Source: Pseudomonas paralcaligenes (GTDB lineage Bacteria; Pseudomonadota; Gammaproteobacteria; Pseudomonadales; Pseudomonadaceae). Taken from it: a stretch of 64,000 nucleotides of DNA. Below the pieces are notes generated by a model. The model was not told where the DNA came from. It did not search any database and saw only the letters and a program-made list of their open reading frames with translations. Below are positions 1-9,300 of the stretch, in pieces. Within the stretch, counting starts at the first letter, position 1; every line of letters begins with the position of its first letter. The stretch covers positions 372,001 to 436,000 of the forward strand of contig NZ_BPFX01000004.1 of NCBI RefSeq assembly GCF_019655855.1. Reading direction: 5' to 3'. Made by a program: the position numbers and the translations under genes.

Positions 1-723
<723 letters not shown>

Positions 724-830
724 TCAGAAGAGGCGGGCAGCATACCACTGGTGCAGCGCTTTCAGACCGTGAAAGCCACCGACAGGCGGCCCGCAGAACA
801 GGCGCCGTCAGCGGGGCCGGACAGTCGGGA

Positions 831-1577
831 TCAAAGCGACAGTCGCTTGAAGATCGTCTCCGGAACGCTCTTGATGATCAGCATGATCAGGCGCCAGAAG
901 CCCGGCGTGTAGAGCACGTCGCGGCGCTTGTCGATGGCCTTCTCGATGTCCGCGGCGACCTTGTCCGGGGTCGCCCACAGCGGGCCCTTGGGAAAGGCCG
1001 CGGTCATCGGCGTGTCGACGAAGCCGGGCTTGATCGTCAGCACCTGCACGCCGCGCTTGCTCAGGCGGTTGCGCAGTCCCTGCAGGAACAGCGCCAGCGC
1101 GCCCTTGGCCGTGCCGTAGACGTAGTTGGACTGGCGGCCGCGGTCGCCGGCCACCGAGCCGATCACGGCGATGGTGCCGTGGCCCTGGTTCTCGAAATGG
1201 ATCGCCAGCGAGGTGAGCAGGCCGATCACGCTCAGGGCGTTGGTCTTCAGCTCCTGCAGCGTCAGCTCGACGCTCTGTTCGCAGGCCTTCTGGTCGCCCA
1301 GGGTGCCGTGGGCGATCAGCACTATGTCCAGCCCGCCCAGTTCGGCGATGGCGGCTTCCAGCACGGCGGGATGGCTGTCCAGATCGTTGGCGTCGAAGAA
1401 GGCGTGGCTCGCGGCGCCGGCGCCACGCACCTTCAGGTCTTCCGCCAGGCTGCTCAGGCGTTCGCCGTTGCGCCCCAGCAGGTGGAGGTGACAGCCGCGC
1501 CGGGCGAAGCGGCGAGCGGTGGCCTCGGCGATGGCGGAGGTGGCGCCGATGATCAGCAGTTTCTGCATGGTGGTCAT
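831..1577 (-). CDS. SDR-family decaprenylphosphoryl-2-keto-ribose reductase-like protein (DprE2-like)
   Basis: This is a classical short-chain dehydrogenase of 248 residues. The nucleotide-binding motif GATSAIA is at residues 11-17, the catalytic Ser is near 141, and Tyr154/Lys158 form YGTAK. The C-terminal tail is hydrophobic (GFWRLIMLIIKSVPETIF), suiting a membrane-lipid substrate. The start overlaps the end of the DprE1-like gene by 4 bases (ATGA), so the two are translationally coupled. In mycobacteria the DprE1/DprE2 pair epimerises polyprenyl-phosphoryl ribose to polyprenyl-phosphoryl D-arabinose, with DprE2 reducing the 2-keto intermediate. The role here is inferred from motif and neighbours; the SDR fold alone would not specify it. 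Confidence 0.85.
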   Translation of the reverse strand: MTTMQKLLIIGATSAIAEATARRFARRGCHLHLLGRNGERLSSLAEDLKVRGAGAASHAFFDANDLDSHPAVLEAAIAELGGLDIVLIAHGTLGDQKACEQSVELTLQELKTNALSVIGLLTSLAIHFENQGHGTIAVIGSVAGDRGRQSNYVYGTAKGALALFLQGLRNRLSKRGVQVLTIKPGFVDTPMTAAFPKGPLWATPDKVAADIEKAIDKRRDVLYTPGFWRLIMLIIKSVPETIFKRLSL

Positions 1578-2875
1578 TCCAGTCCCAGTCGTTGTGCTTG
1601 CAGCGATACGAATCTGCCCAGGGCGCCGTAGCGCTCGCGCAGCGCCTGGAATTCTTCCCAGCGCGGGTAGCTCTGGCGGAAGGTTTCCGCGCTCATCCGC
1701 GCATCCTTGGTGAGGTAGAGGCGGCCACCATGGGCCAGGACCATGCGGTCCAGCTCGTCCAGCAGTGCCGTCAGGCCGCGCTCATTCTTGAAATCCAGCG
1801 CCAGGGTGTAGCCCTCGATCGGGAACGACAGCGGGTTGTCGTTGGCCGCGCCGAAGGCCTTGAGCACCGCCAGGAACGAGCCGCGCCCCGAGGCCGCGAT
1901 GCGCTGGAGAATCGCCCGCATGCCTTCGCGTCCCGCCTCGCGGGGGATCACGAACTGGTATTGGAGGAAGCCGTCGCGGCCATACAGGCGGTTCCATTGG
2001 GCGATGCCGTCCAGCGGATAGAAGAACGGCCGGTAGTCGATGCGCTGCTCCGTACGGGGCTGGCGGATGCGGTGGAAATACAGGCTGTTGAACGCCTTGA
2101 TCGAATGGCGGTTGAGCAGCATGCCGGGCATGTCCACCGGTACCCCCAGGGTTCGCGACGGCGCCAGGTCGAGGGCGCCGTTACGGGCGTGCTCGCCCAG
2201 CATAAGCAGCGAGCGGCCCAGCGAATCGCCGCTCGCCAGGCAGTCGATCCAGGCCACCGAATAGGTGCTGGCGCCATGGGCCTCGAAGAGGTCGAGCGCT
2301 TCGTCCAGGTTGGCAGCCTTGAGCGTCACCTGGTCGATGAAGGCGCTGTGCACCCGACGCAGGCGCAGGCGGGCCCGGAGGATCACGCCGGTCAGCCCCA
2401 TGCCGCCACAGGTGGCGCGGAACAGCTCGGCGTGGCTGTCGGCGGAGCAGGTCAGCACCTCGCCGCTGGCCGTCAGCAGGTCGAAGGAATCGACGAAGGC
2501 GCTGAAACAGCCGTCGAGGTGGTGGTTCTTGCCATGCACGTCGCTGGCGATGGCGCCGCCGACGCTGACGAAGCGCGTCCCGGGCGTCACCGGCAGGAAC
2601 CAGCCGCGCGGCAGGAAGACATCGATCAACTCGGCCAGGGTGACCCCGGCATCGCAGTCGACCGTGCCCTCGTCGGGGTCGAACGTATGCAGGCGGTCGA
2701 GCGAGCGAGTCGAGAGAATATGGGGGGCCAGGGCGCTGTCGCCATAGCTGCGCCCCATGCCGCGAGCGATCACCGGACCATCGGCCGCCAGATGCTCGGC
2801 GGCGCGGGTCGGGGTGGTCAGTTCCTGCAGCTGCGCGTCGATGGTCGGGTATCGCCCCCAGCCGCTGATCAGCAT
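1574..2875 (-). CDS. FAD-dependent decaprenylphosphoryl-ribose 2-oxidase-like protein (DprE1-like)
   Basis: This 433-residue flavoprotein has an N-terminal FAD-binding PCMH/VAO-type domain, with RGMGRSYGDSA at residues 39-48 and SDVHGKNHHLDG near 111-122. A substrate domain with the SFPIEGYTLALDF stretch lies near 352-364. The motifs match DprE1, which oxidises the 2'-hydroxyl of polyprenyl-phosphoryl ribose. The position equivalent, by my recollection, to the benzothiazinone-target cysteine (Cys387 of M. tuberculosis) is Ala359 here. The gene overlaps the gtrA-like gene upstream by 7 bases and the SDR downstream by 4, forming a tight three-gene unit. Confidence is high for the family and good for the role because the partner genes are present. 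Confidence 0.88.
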   Translation of the reverse strand: MLISGWGRYPTIDAQLQELTTPTRAAEHLAADGPVIARGMGRSYGDSALAPHILSTRSLDRLHTFDPDEGTVDCDAGVTLAELIDVFLPRGWFLPVTPGTRFVSVGGAIASDVHGKNHHLDGCFSAFVDSFDLLTASGEVLTCSADSHAELFRATCGGMGLTGVILRARLRLRRVHSAFIDQVTLKAANLDEALDLFEAHGASTYSVAWIDCLASGDSLGRSLLMLGEHARNGALDLAPSRTLGVPVDMPGMLLNRHSIKAFNSLYFHRIRQPRTEQRIDYRPFFYPLDGIAQWNRLYGRDGFLQYQFVIPREAGREGMRAILQRIAASGRGSFLAVLKAFGAANDNPLSFPIEGYTLALDFKNERGLTALLDELDRMVLAHGGRLYLTKDARMSAETFRQSYPRWEEFQALRERYGALGRFVSLQAQRLGLE

Positions 2876-3276
2876 GGCGTCGACTCCTGGGGAAAGACGA
2901 AGCGACGGTCCAGCAGGTACTTGGCGTAATAGCCGATGGCCAGGCCGATGACACCGCCGAGATAACGCATTTCCTTGCTCTCGAACAGGTGATGGAAGCC
3001 GAACTCGAAGCTCCAGAAGATCGCGGTGGTGACGAGTCCCATCAGCGCATAAAGGAAAAAAACACGCCCATCGTGGGCGATATCCTGTGCGGTAAAGCTA
3101 AAGATGTAGCGTTTATCCAGCACGTATTTGACAATGAGCCCCACCCCAGTCCCCACCAGCACTGATAGCAGGATGGCATAAGGGCCGTGATAGGCCCTGA
3201 CGACCATATCCTGGGAAAAGATATTGGTCGCGGTAGCGATCGCGGCCAATAACGAGTAGATCAGCGCAACTCTCAT
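2869..3276 (-). CDS. GtrA-family small membrane protein
   Basis: The protein has about 135 residues and four predicted membrane helices: ALIYSLLAAIATATNIF, AILLSVLVGTGVGLIVKYVL, FFLYALMGLVTTAIFWSFEF and YLGGVIGLAIGYYAKYLL. It ends in the typical GtrA tail DRRFVF. GtrA proteins act on, or are thought to translocate, polyprenyl-phosphate-linked sugars, and in mycobacteria a GtrA protein is encoded next to dprE1. I prefer the ATG at 3276, preceded by GGTGGG six bases upstream, over the in-frame ATG at 3297, which has no visible ribosome site. It is divergent from the UbiA-like gene with only about 36 bp between starts. Confidence 0.85.
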   Translation of the reverse strand: MRVALIYSLLAAIATATNIFSQDMVVRAYHGPYAILLSVLVGTGVGLIVKYVLDKRYIFSFTAQDIAHDGRVFFLYALMGLVTTAIFWSFEFGFHHLFESKEMRYLGGVIGLAIGYYAKYLLDRRFVFPQESTPC

Positions 3277-3312
3277 CAAGAACCCACCAGAAGCCATGCG
3301 GAGTTAAATGGC

Positions 3313-4179
3313 ATGCATGCTACCTCACGGACCCACTCCCCTCTAGCCCGGCTGAAAGGACTCCTAGCGCTGATGCGCCCCCGGCAATGGGTGAAGAATG
3401 CGTTCGTCCTCGCCCCCTTGCTGTTCTCCGGCGAATTCCACGACCCCGACTCCATCGTTGCGGCGCTGATCGCGGCAGGCCTGTTCTGCATCGCGTCGTC
3501 GGCGACCTATATCGTCAATGACCTGCGCGACATCGAGCACGACCGCCGACACCCGCGCAAGTCCCTGACCCGCCCACTGGCCTCGGGCCTGGTCACGCCC
3601 CAGGCCGCCCTGGTCCTCCTGGCCGCGCTCTACGGTGTGCTGATAACCGCCTGGTTCCATTTCCCGGCCGTGATCCATGTGATCCTCGGCTACCTGCTGC
3701 TCAACCTCGCCTATACCTTCGTGCTCAAGCACCAGCCGGTACTGGATATCTTCACCATCGCCCTGGGCTTCGTCCTGCGCGTGTATGGCGGCGCCATGGC
3801 GCTGTCGGTGCCGGTGTCGGGATGGATGTTCGTCACCACCCTGTGCCTGGCCCTCTACCTGGCCTCGATCAAGCGTCGCCAGGAGCTGAGCAGCAACGGC
3901 AGCGAGAGCCGGGAAGTCCTGCGCCACTATTCCATCACGCTGGTGGACCGCTATGCCGAGATGTCGGCCATTGGCGCCCTGCTGTTCTACAGCCTGTTCG
4001 TCATCACCGGCCGCCCCGAGCTGATCATCAGCATTCCCCTGGTGCTCTATGGCCTGTTCCGCTACTGGTTCGTGGTGGAACAGGGCGGTGGCGAGTCGCC
4101 TACCGACGCGCTCCTCACCGACTGGCAACTGATGCTGGTCGCCCTGCTGTGGGCCGGCGCCTGCGCCTGGTCGCTGTAA
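3313..4179 (+). CDS. UbiA-family polyprenyl-phosphate phosphoribosyltransferase-like protein (DPPR synthase-like)
   Basis: This is a 288-residue multi-pass membrane prenyltransferase. The aspartate-rich motif is NDLRDIEHD (residues 69-77), followed by RRHPRKSLTRPLASG. A MRPRQWVKN signature sits at the N-terminus, as in bacterial phosphoribosyl-polyprenyl synthases (Rv3806c type). These transfer 5-phosphoribose from PRPP to polyprenyl phosphate, the first committed step to lipid-linked D-arabinose. GGAG lies nine bases before the ATG. The neighbouring phosphatase-like gene starts 13 bases after the stop. A menaquinone/heme-type UbiA is less likely given the motif and the DprE1/DprE2 neighbours. 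Confidence 0.86.
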   Translation: MHATSRTHSPLARLKGLLALMRPRQWVKNAFVLAPLLFSGEFHDPDSIVAALIAAGLFCIASSATYIVNDLRDIEHDRRHPRKSLTRPLASGLVTPQAALVLLAALYGVLITAWFHFPAVIHVILGYLLLNLAYTFVLKHQPVLDIFTIALGFVLRVYGGAMALSVPVSGWMFVTTLCLALYLASIKRRQELSSNGSESREVLRHYSITLVDRYAEMSAIGALLFYSLFVITGRPELIISIPLVLYGLFRYWFVVEQGGGESPTDALLTDWQLMLVALLWAGACAWSL

Positions 4180-4192
4180 GCGGAGGCCGTCC

Positions 4193-4606
4193 ATGGATCT
4201 TGCCTACCTGATCACGCCCTTTGCCGCCTGGCTGACGGCCGGCTCGCTGAAGTTCGCCATCAACAGCCTGAAGGCCGGGCGACCGGCCTTCGGCCTGATC
4301 GGCTACGGCGGGTTGCCGAGCAACCACAGCGCGATCGTGAGCAGCATGGCCGCCCTGATCGCCCTGCGCGAAGGCATCGGCCATCCTGCCTTCGGCGTCG
4401 CCCTGACCCTGGCCTTCATCGTCCTGCTGGACGCCAACAGCCTGCGGCGCCAGGTCGGCCTGCACGCCGAGGCGATCAACCGGCTGGGCAAGAGTGAACC
4501 GGAGGGGAAAGTGCTGCGCGAGCGCATGGGCCACAGCAAGGTCGAGATCATTGCCGGCCTGGTGGTCGGCGCGGCGGTGGCCTTCCTGGTACAGGGGCTG
4601 TTCTGA
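4193..4606 (+). CDS. Divergent PAP2-family membrane protein, candidate phosphoribosyl-lipid phosphatase
   Basis: This 137-residue protein resembles the divergent PAP2 family (DUF212): a GGLPSNHSAIVSS motif near residues 39-51, then LDANSLRRQVGLHAEAINRL, then LRERMGHSKVEIIAGLVVG. It has three or four membrane helices. In the mycobacterial pathway a PAP2-type enzyme removes the 5-phosphate from polyprenyl-phosphoryl ribose phosphate before DprE1 acts. It is immediately downstream of the UbiA-type synthase, probably in one transcript. The function is inferred from position; some DUF212 proteins have no assigned activity. Confidence 0.75.
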   Translation: MDLAYLITPFAAWLTAGSLKFAINSLKAGRPAFGLIGYGGLPSNHSAIVSSMAALIALREGIGHPAFGVALTLAFIVLLDANSLRRQVGLHAEAINRLGKSEPEGKVLRERMGHSKVEIIAGLVVGAAVAFLVQGLF

Positions 4607-4655
4607 TCGAACGATGAACGGGTAGTCCGGCAGGCGGACGCGCCTGGCCGATCGT

Positions 4656-5300
4656 TCAGCCCCTCATGTTTTCAAGTGGCTCGGACAAGGGCGCTTTCTG
4701 CAGAAAAGGCCGCATGACCTCCAGCAGACCGTCCGTGCAGACCTCGAGTGACGAAACCGAGGTATCCAGGCTCAGGCACGCCGCCAGAGGAGGTTCGTAG
4801 GGAGCGGAGATGCCGGTGAACTCCGGGATCAACCCGGCGCGTGCCTTCTGATAAAGACCTTTGGGATCGCGCTGCTCGCAATGTTGCAGGGCAGTGCTGA
4901 TGTGGATTTCACGAAAACGTTCATGGCCGATTATTTCCTCCGCCATTTGCCGGTCCGAGCGGTAGGGGGAAATGAACGAGGTTATGACGATCAGGCCAGC
5001 GGCGTTCATCAGCTTGGCCACTTCCGCGATGCGCCGGATGTTCTCGGTGCGGGCCTCGGGGGAAAAGCCCAGGTCGCGGTTCAGGCCATGGCGAACATTG
5101 TCACCATCGAGAACGAAGCATGCGTGGCCCAGTTCGGTAAGGCGTTTCTCCAGAGCAAAGGCGAGGGTGGATTTTCCCGCACCGCTCAGTCCGGTCATCC
5201 ACAAGGTCACGGGCAACTGGCGAAGCAGGGCGTGACGCTCGGTAGACGCTACCTGGGTGTGCTGCCAGACCAGGTTCTTGACGGTGTCTTCTCGACTCAT
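4656..5300 (-). CDS. cysC: Adenylylsulfate (APS) kinase
   Basis: This cytoplasmic kinase phosphorylates APS to PAPS, the sulfuryl donor for sulfotransferases. The P-loop GLSGAGKST is at residues 37-45, with DGDNVRHGL at 65-73, SFISPYRSDR, and the C-terminal RDPKGLYQKARAG and FTGISAPYEPP signatures. The length of 214 residues is typical. The frame is open for 64 further codons upstream, but the ATG at 5300 begins the conserved protein and has AGGG eight bases ahead. No CysD or CysN is nearby. It lies among glycosyltransferases and sulfotransferase-like proteins rather than assimilation genes, so it probably supplies PAPS for glycan sulfation. Confidence 0.93.
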   Translation of the reverse strand: MSREDTVKNLVWQHTQVASTERHALLRQLPVTLWMTGLSGAGKSTLAFALEKRLTELGHACFVLDGDNVRHGLNRDLGFSPEARTENIRRIAEVAKLMNAAGLIVITSFISPYRSDRQMAEEIIGHERFREIHISTALQHCEQRDPKGLYQKARAGLIPEFTGISAPYEPPLAACLSLDTSVSSLEVCTDGLLEVMRPFLQKAPLSEPLENMRG

Positions 5301-5320
5301 GATGTGGCCCTGAAATGAGG

Positions 5321-6310
5321 CTAGAGCTTGCCAAGTAGAGCGGCCAGTATCAGGGCCATGTTGCCTGGCAGGGTCTGGCGATATACGCCACAGCGCTGCA
5401 TGCCGTGCAGACGAGACAACAATCCGGCCCGGCGCGCGGCGGCAAAGGTATGGAAGGTATGGCAGCTTTCGTCGCTCAACAGGTCCCGGCATTGGCTCAG
5501 GGCGTCGACGTTGATGGTGTTCCAGGTGTGAAAATGTCCGGCGAGCATGCGCCGGATACGATGCAGGCGATCCTTCAGGTCGGAATTGGAGCCGACCAGG
5601 TTATTGCTGTGCTGGCGGTAGTCTACCGATGGCTGCTCGCAGTATCGAATGCGCCCTGTCGTGCCGCTTACCAGCATGTAGAGCCACCAGTCATGGGAAA
5701 CGATGGGCAGCTCCGCCGTATGACTGAGCAATTGCCGGGCGCTGCGGTTGAATACCATGGTGTTGCCGCCAGCCAGGCTCTGCACCAATGCGTTCTTGAA
5801 GTGCGGGGCCTTGGGGAAAAGCGGAGACATGCCGAATGGCCGGCCGTCCTCGTGAACCAGCCGGGTTCGCCCGCAGTGTAGGGCCGGGATCGCGGGATCA
5901 ACGGTTTGCAGCCAGGCCAGCGCACGCTCGAGATGATCCCTGTGCCAGATATCGTCCTGGTCGCTGAAAGCGAAGTAATCGGCCTCAATCTCTGGATCGC
6001 TGGCCATGGCCATGAAATTGCTGACGAATCCCCGCCGCGGCCCTTCGACCACGCGCAGGCGCTGCTCGCCTATCTGCCTCTGATAGCGTTGCAGCAGCGC
6101 CCGGGTGCTGTCCGTGGAGCCATCGTCCGACACCACGATCAGCCAGTTTTCATGGCTTTGGTGGATGATCGATTGCAACTGGTCGTCGAGAAACCGATCA
6201 CCGTTGTAGGCGGCGAGCAGGATCGCCACTTTCGTGGCGTCCAAGGTGCGCTGAGTAGATTCGAGGCCTTGCCGATAACCGCCTGTCTCCAGCATGGCTT
6301 CTTTATACAT
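5321..6310 (-). CDS. Glycosyltransferase family 2 (rhamnosyltransferase-like)
   Basis: This is a cytoplasmic GT-A transferase of about 329 residues. The nucleotide-sugar motif VAILLAAYNGDRFLDDQL is near the N-terminus, followed by VVSDDGSTDST and the metal-binding FAFSDQDDIW. It resembles transferases that add rhamnose or similar sugars to lipid-linked glycans. The in-frame ATG at 6310 has GGGGAAGG ahead of it; longer starts at 6343 and 6364 look weaker. It lies 20 bases upstream of cysC and 65 bases downstream of the large multidomain gene, so it likely belongs to the wzm-wzt transcript. The sugar specificity cannot be read from sequence. Confidence 0.88.
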   Translation of the reverse strand: MYKEAMLETGGYRQGLESTQRTLDATKVAILLAAYNGDRFLDDQLQSIIHQSHENWLIVVSDDGSTDSTRALLQRYQRQIGEQRLRVVEGPRRGFVSNFMAMASDPEIEADYFAFSDQDDIWHRDHLERALAWLQTVDPAIPALHCGRTRLVHEDGRPFGMSPLFPKAPHFKNALVQSLAGGNTMVFNRSARQLLSHTAELPIVSHDWWLYMLVSGTTGRIRYCEQPSVDYRQHSNNLVGSNSDLKDRLHRIRRMLAGHFHTWNTINVDALSQCRDLLSDESCHTFHTFAAARRAGLLSRLHGMQRCGVYRQTLPGNMALILAALLGKL

Positions 6311-6375
6311 CGCGCCTTCCCCGTTTATTGTGATGGGCCGCATTGGCGAGGTATCGGGCAGCATGGCTTCAGTCG

Positions 6376-9300
6376 TCAGGGCGTGGCATCGGCGAAGGCG
6401 TAGGCCTGGTTCGCGGGACGACTTTCTCCGCTGCTCACGTCCAGCCCTACCGCCCGGGCACTGATGCTGAAGGTACGCTCCAGGGCATGGGCCAGAGTAC
6501 CATCGACCTGGCCGGCTTCTTCCTCGAAGTCATCCTCGCTCAGTGCCAGGTTGAGCAGGGGCAGGAATGTGCGAGTCTGGGCGAAGAACATGGTACCGGC
6601 AACGAAGTTCATTTCGCTCAGGTCGGCGGGGCTGATACCCAAGCGGCAGGCGAGTCCCTCGACACGGCGGGCATTCGACCCCCAATAGAAACTCATGGGT
6701 ACCAGATGTCCGGCAGGGCCGAGAATGCCGGTGCTGGGCGAGAGGGCAAAGGTTTCCAGCGCCTGGCGCATGGCCTGCCCCGTCAGCAGTTTGTCGTAGA
6801 GGTCACGACGCCAGACATCACCATCCTCTCGGTGGGTGGACTTCTTGGTATGCACCTTGAGCAACAGGGTATGCCCATCGGCGACGATACGGGGCAGCAG
6901 CTTCATGAACGGCAGCACGTCACGACCGCGATTGGGTGTTTCTTCCAGGGTCCACGGGTGTCGGCAGTCGGCCAATATCTTTCTGACCTGCTGCGCCTTG
7001 TCGGGCGGGCAGGACAGGTAGAACTGTAGCGCAAGCCCCTCGATCTGCTGCAGATAGCCGAGGATTTCCTGCAAGACCTCGGGGTAATAGGCGTGAATCA
7101 CCACGGCCAGAGTCTCCCGGGCCGGCGCTGCCGGAGCCGGCAGGCTGGCCCGCAGGCTGGCCATGCGGGTGGCTTCGAGGAAGCCGTAGCCGTAGCGTTG
7201 ATCCGGCTCCAGATGAGCACCTTCAGCCCATTCGTTCCACGCGTTGATGAAAACTATGCGCTCATCCGGGTTCTGCTCACGCCCCAGCGTCTCGCGCATG
7301 GCTTCCAGCAGCCACTGCTGGTAACCACGTGGCGAACTGTTGACGAAGGAGATGCTGCAATTGCGCCGCCGGGCGGTATTGTCCCAAGAGGGGCAGACAC
7401 TGCGGAACAGCTTGTAGCCAGGCTTGCCGTACTGGAGGCAGCGCTTGAGATAGATGCTCCAGTCGTATACCTGCCCCTGGAAGTCCTCCTGCAGCGGCTT
7501 GATCAGCCCGGTGACGGAAGGCGGATTGGTGGCATTGGGCGGGAACTCGATCGCCGCATCGAAGCCGAAGCGGGAAGGAGGCGGGTTGTCGAAGGACTGG
7601 GTATAGGCCAGGTAGATCTCGCCGATACCGTTTTCTCGACACCAGGTGCGCCAACGCAATGCGGTGGCCTTGGCATCCGGGAGCAGGCTGGGGCGGTAGA
7701 CCAGCAGCAATGGCTTGCCATCGATACGGATATAGCGGCTATCACGCATGTACTGGGCAATGTGGGCGATAAACGCCAGGTCATCCTCGGGACTGTGGTC
7801 CTGGCCGATGAGGATCTCGTGATCCAGCCCGTCCCAACGACGGCTCCAGTTCTCGTTGGCCCAGCACAGGCAGAACGGCAGGTCGAGGCTTGCGTCTGCG
7901 AGATAGCGCTCCACCGGGGTCTCCAGCAGACGTTTGCCACCGAACCAGTAGAAATAGAAGCAGAAACCGCCGAGGCCATATTGTTTGGCCAGCTCGACCT
8001 GACGCCGCTGGGTCTGTCCGTCAAGCAGGTCGTAATAGCCGAGGTCGCCAGGTACATGGGGCTGGTAGTGCCCTTCATAGAGCGGCTGGGCCGGGCGGAC
8101 ATTGGTCCACTCGGTAAAGCCTTCGCCCCACCAGGCGTCGTTCTCGGGAATGGGGTGGAACTGGGGCAGGTAGAAGGCGATCAGCCGAACCGGGCTGTCG
8201 ACAGGCTGTGCATGGGACTGTAGCTGCGGGACGGCCTCGACGGGTTCGTCAATCCACTGGAGTTGCGTGTCGTCGAGGGAGCGTTCGGGCTGCCGGCCCT
8301 GTTCCTGGCTCCACTGCCAGTTCTGATAGGCCCTGGTCTTGCGCAACAGCGGGCCGGCATGAGTGAACAGCCGGTGCTTGAAGGCCTGCTTGCTCCCCGT
8401 GGACAGAGGCAGGAGCCGCCACAGCCAGCGGACGCTTTCGGAGCCCAGGGCACGCACCAGCAGGCCCGGGTTCTGATAATGCCGTCGCAGCCCCCGGATC
8501 GGACGGGTCAGGCGCCATGAATGGCCGGCATACACCTGCGCCAGTTCGGCACGCAGCTGATCCTGGCGCAACAGGCAGTCATTCAGTTCGCCGGCCAGTT
8601 CATGGCGGTGCTGCAGGGCTTGGGCGTGCATGTGCCAGGCGTTTTCGCACTCGGCATTGCTGGCAGCGAGTTGGTCGTTCAGCTGGTGGCGTTCGTTATC
8701 CAGAACCCGGATGGTTTCGTTCAGAGCCTGGGTGGTCTCGCTCAGATCCCGGATGGTTTCGTTCAGCTCCAGATGACTGGCCTGAATCCGCATCAGCTCG
8801 GTACGCAACTCATCCTGCTGAGACAGACTGTCGTTCAGCTTGCCGGCCAGTTCATGGCGATCCTGAAGAACCTGGCCGTGCATGTTCCAGGCGTTTTCGC
8901 GTTCGACGTTGCAGGCGACGAGCTGGTCGCGCAACTGCTGGCAGTCACTGTCCAGAGCCTGGATGGTGCCGTTCAGGCCCAGAATGGTCTCGTTCTCGCT
9001 GCCGATGATTTGAAGGCGCTCATGATCGACTGCGTCGAGCGCCTGGGCGAGCGGCTTGAGTTCATGCAGGGCAGCGGCCAGCTCCGTGCAGCCCTGGCTG
9101 AAGCCGACATCCTGAAGGTCCAGCTGGTCGGTGGCGACGCGACGCAGCAACTGGTACAGGGCTGCAACGGGCTGCGGCACTTGTGCGCGGTCACCCAGCT
9201 GTTCGGCTGAGTGACGAGTGTGACGGAGCCCCTGACTGAGAAAGTCCTGTTCGAACTCACGCATTTCGTCGGAGTCGGCCTCCGGCAGCGGCATATCGAA

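Noticed and set aside
1592..2929. Long plus-strand open frame of 445 codons opposite the DprE1-like gene
   Set aside because: It is a high-GC antisense shadow; the minus-strand protein has clear FAD-oxidase motifs while this one is low-complexity.
4607..4655. GAACGAT...ATCGTTC inverted repeat between convergent genes as a terminator
   Set aside because: The arms are only 7 bp with a loop of about 30 bases and no T run.
5301..5492. 64-codon N-terminal extension of cysC
   Set aside because: It overlaps the upstream glycosyltransferase coding region and shows no APS-kinase homology.
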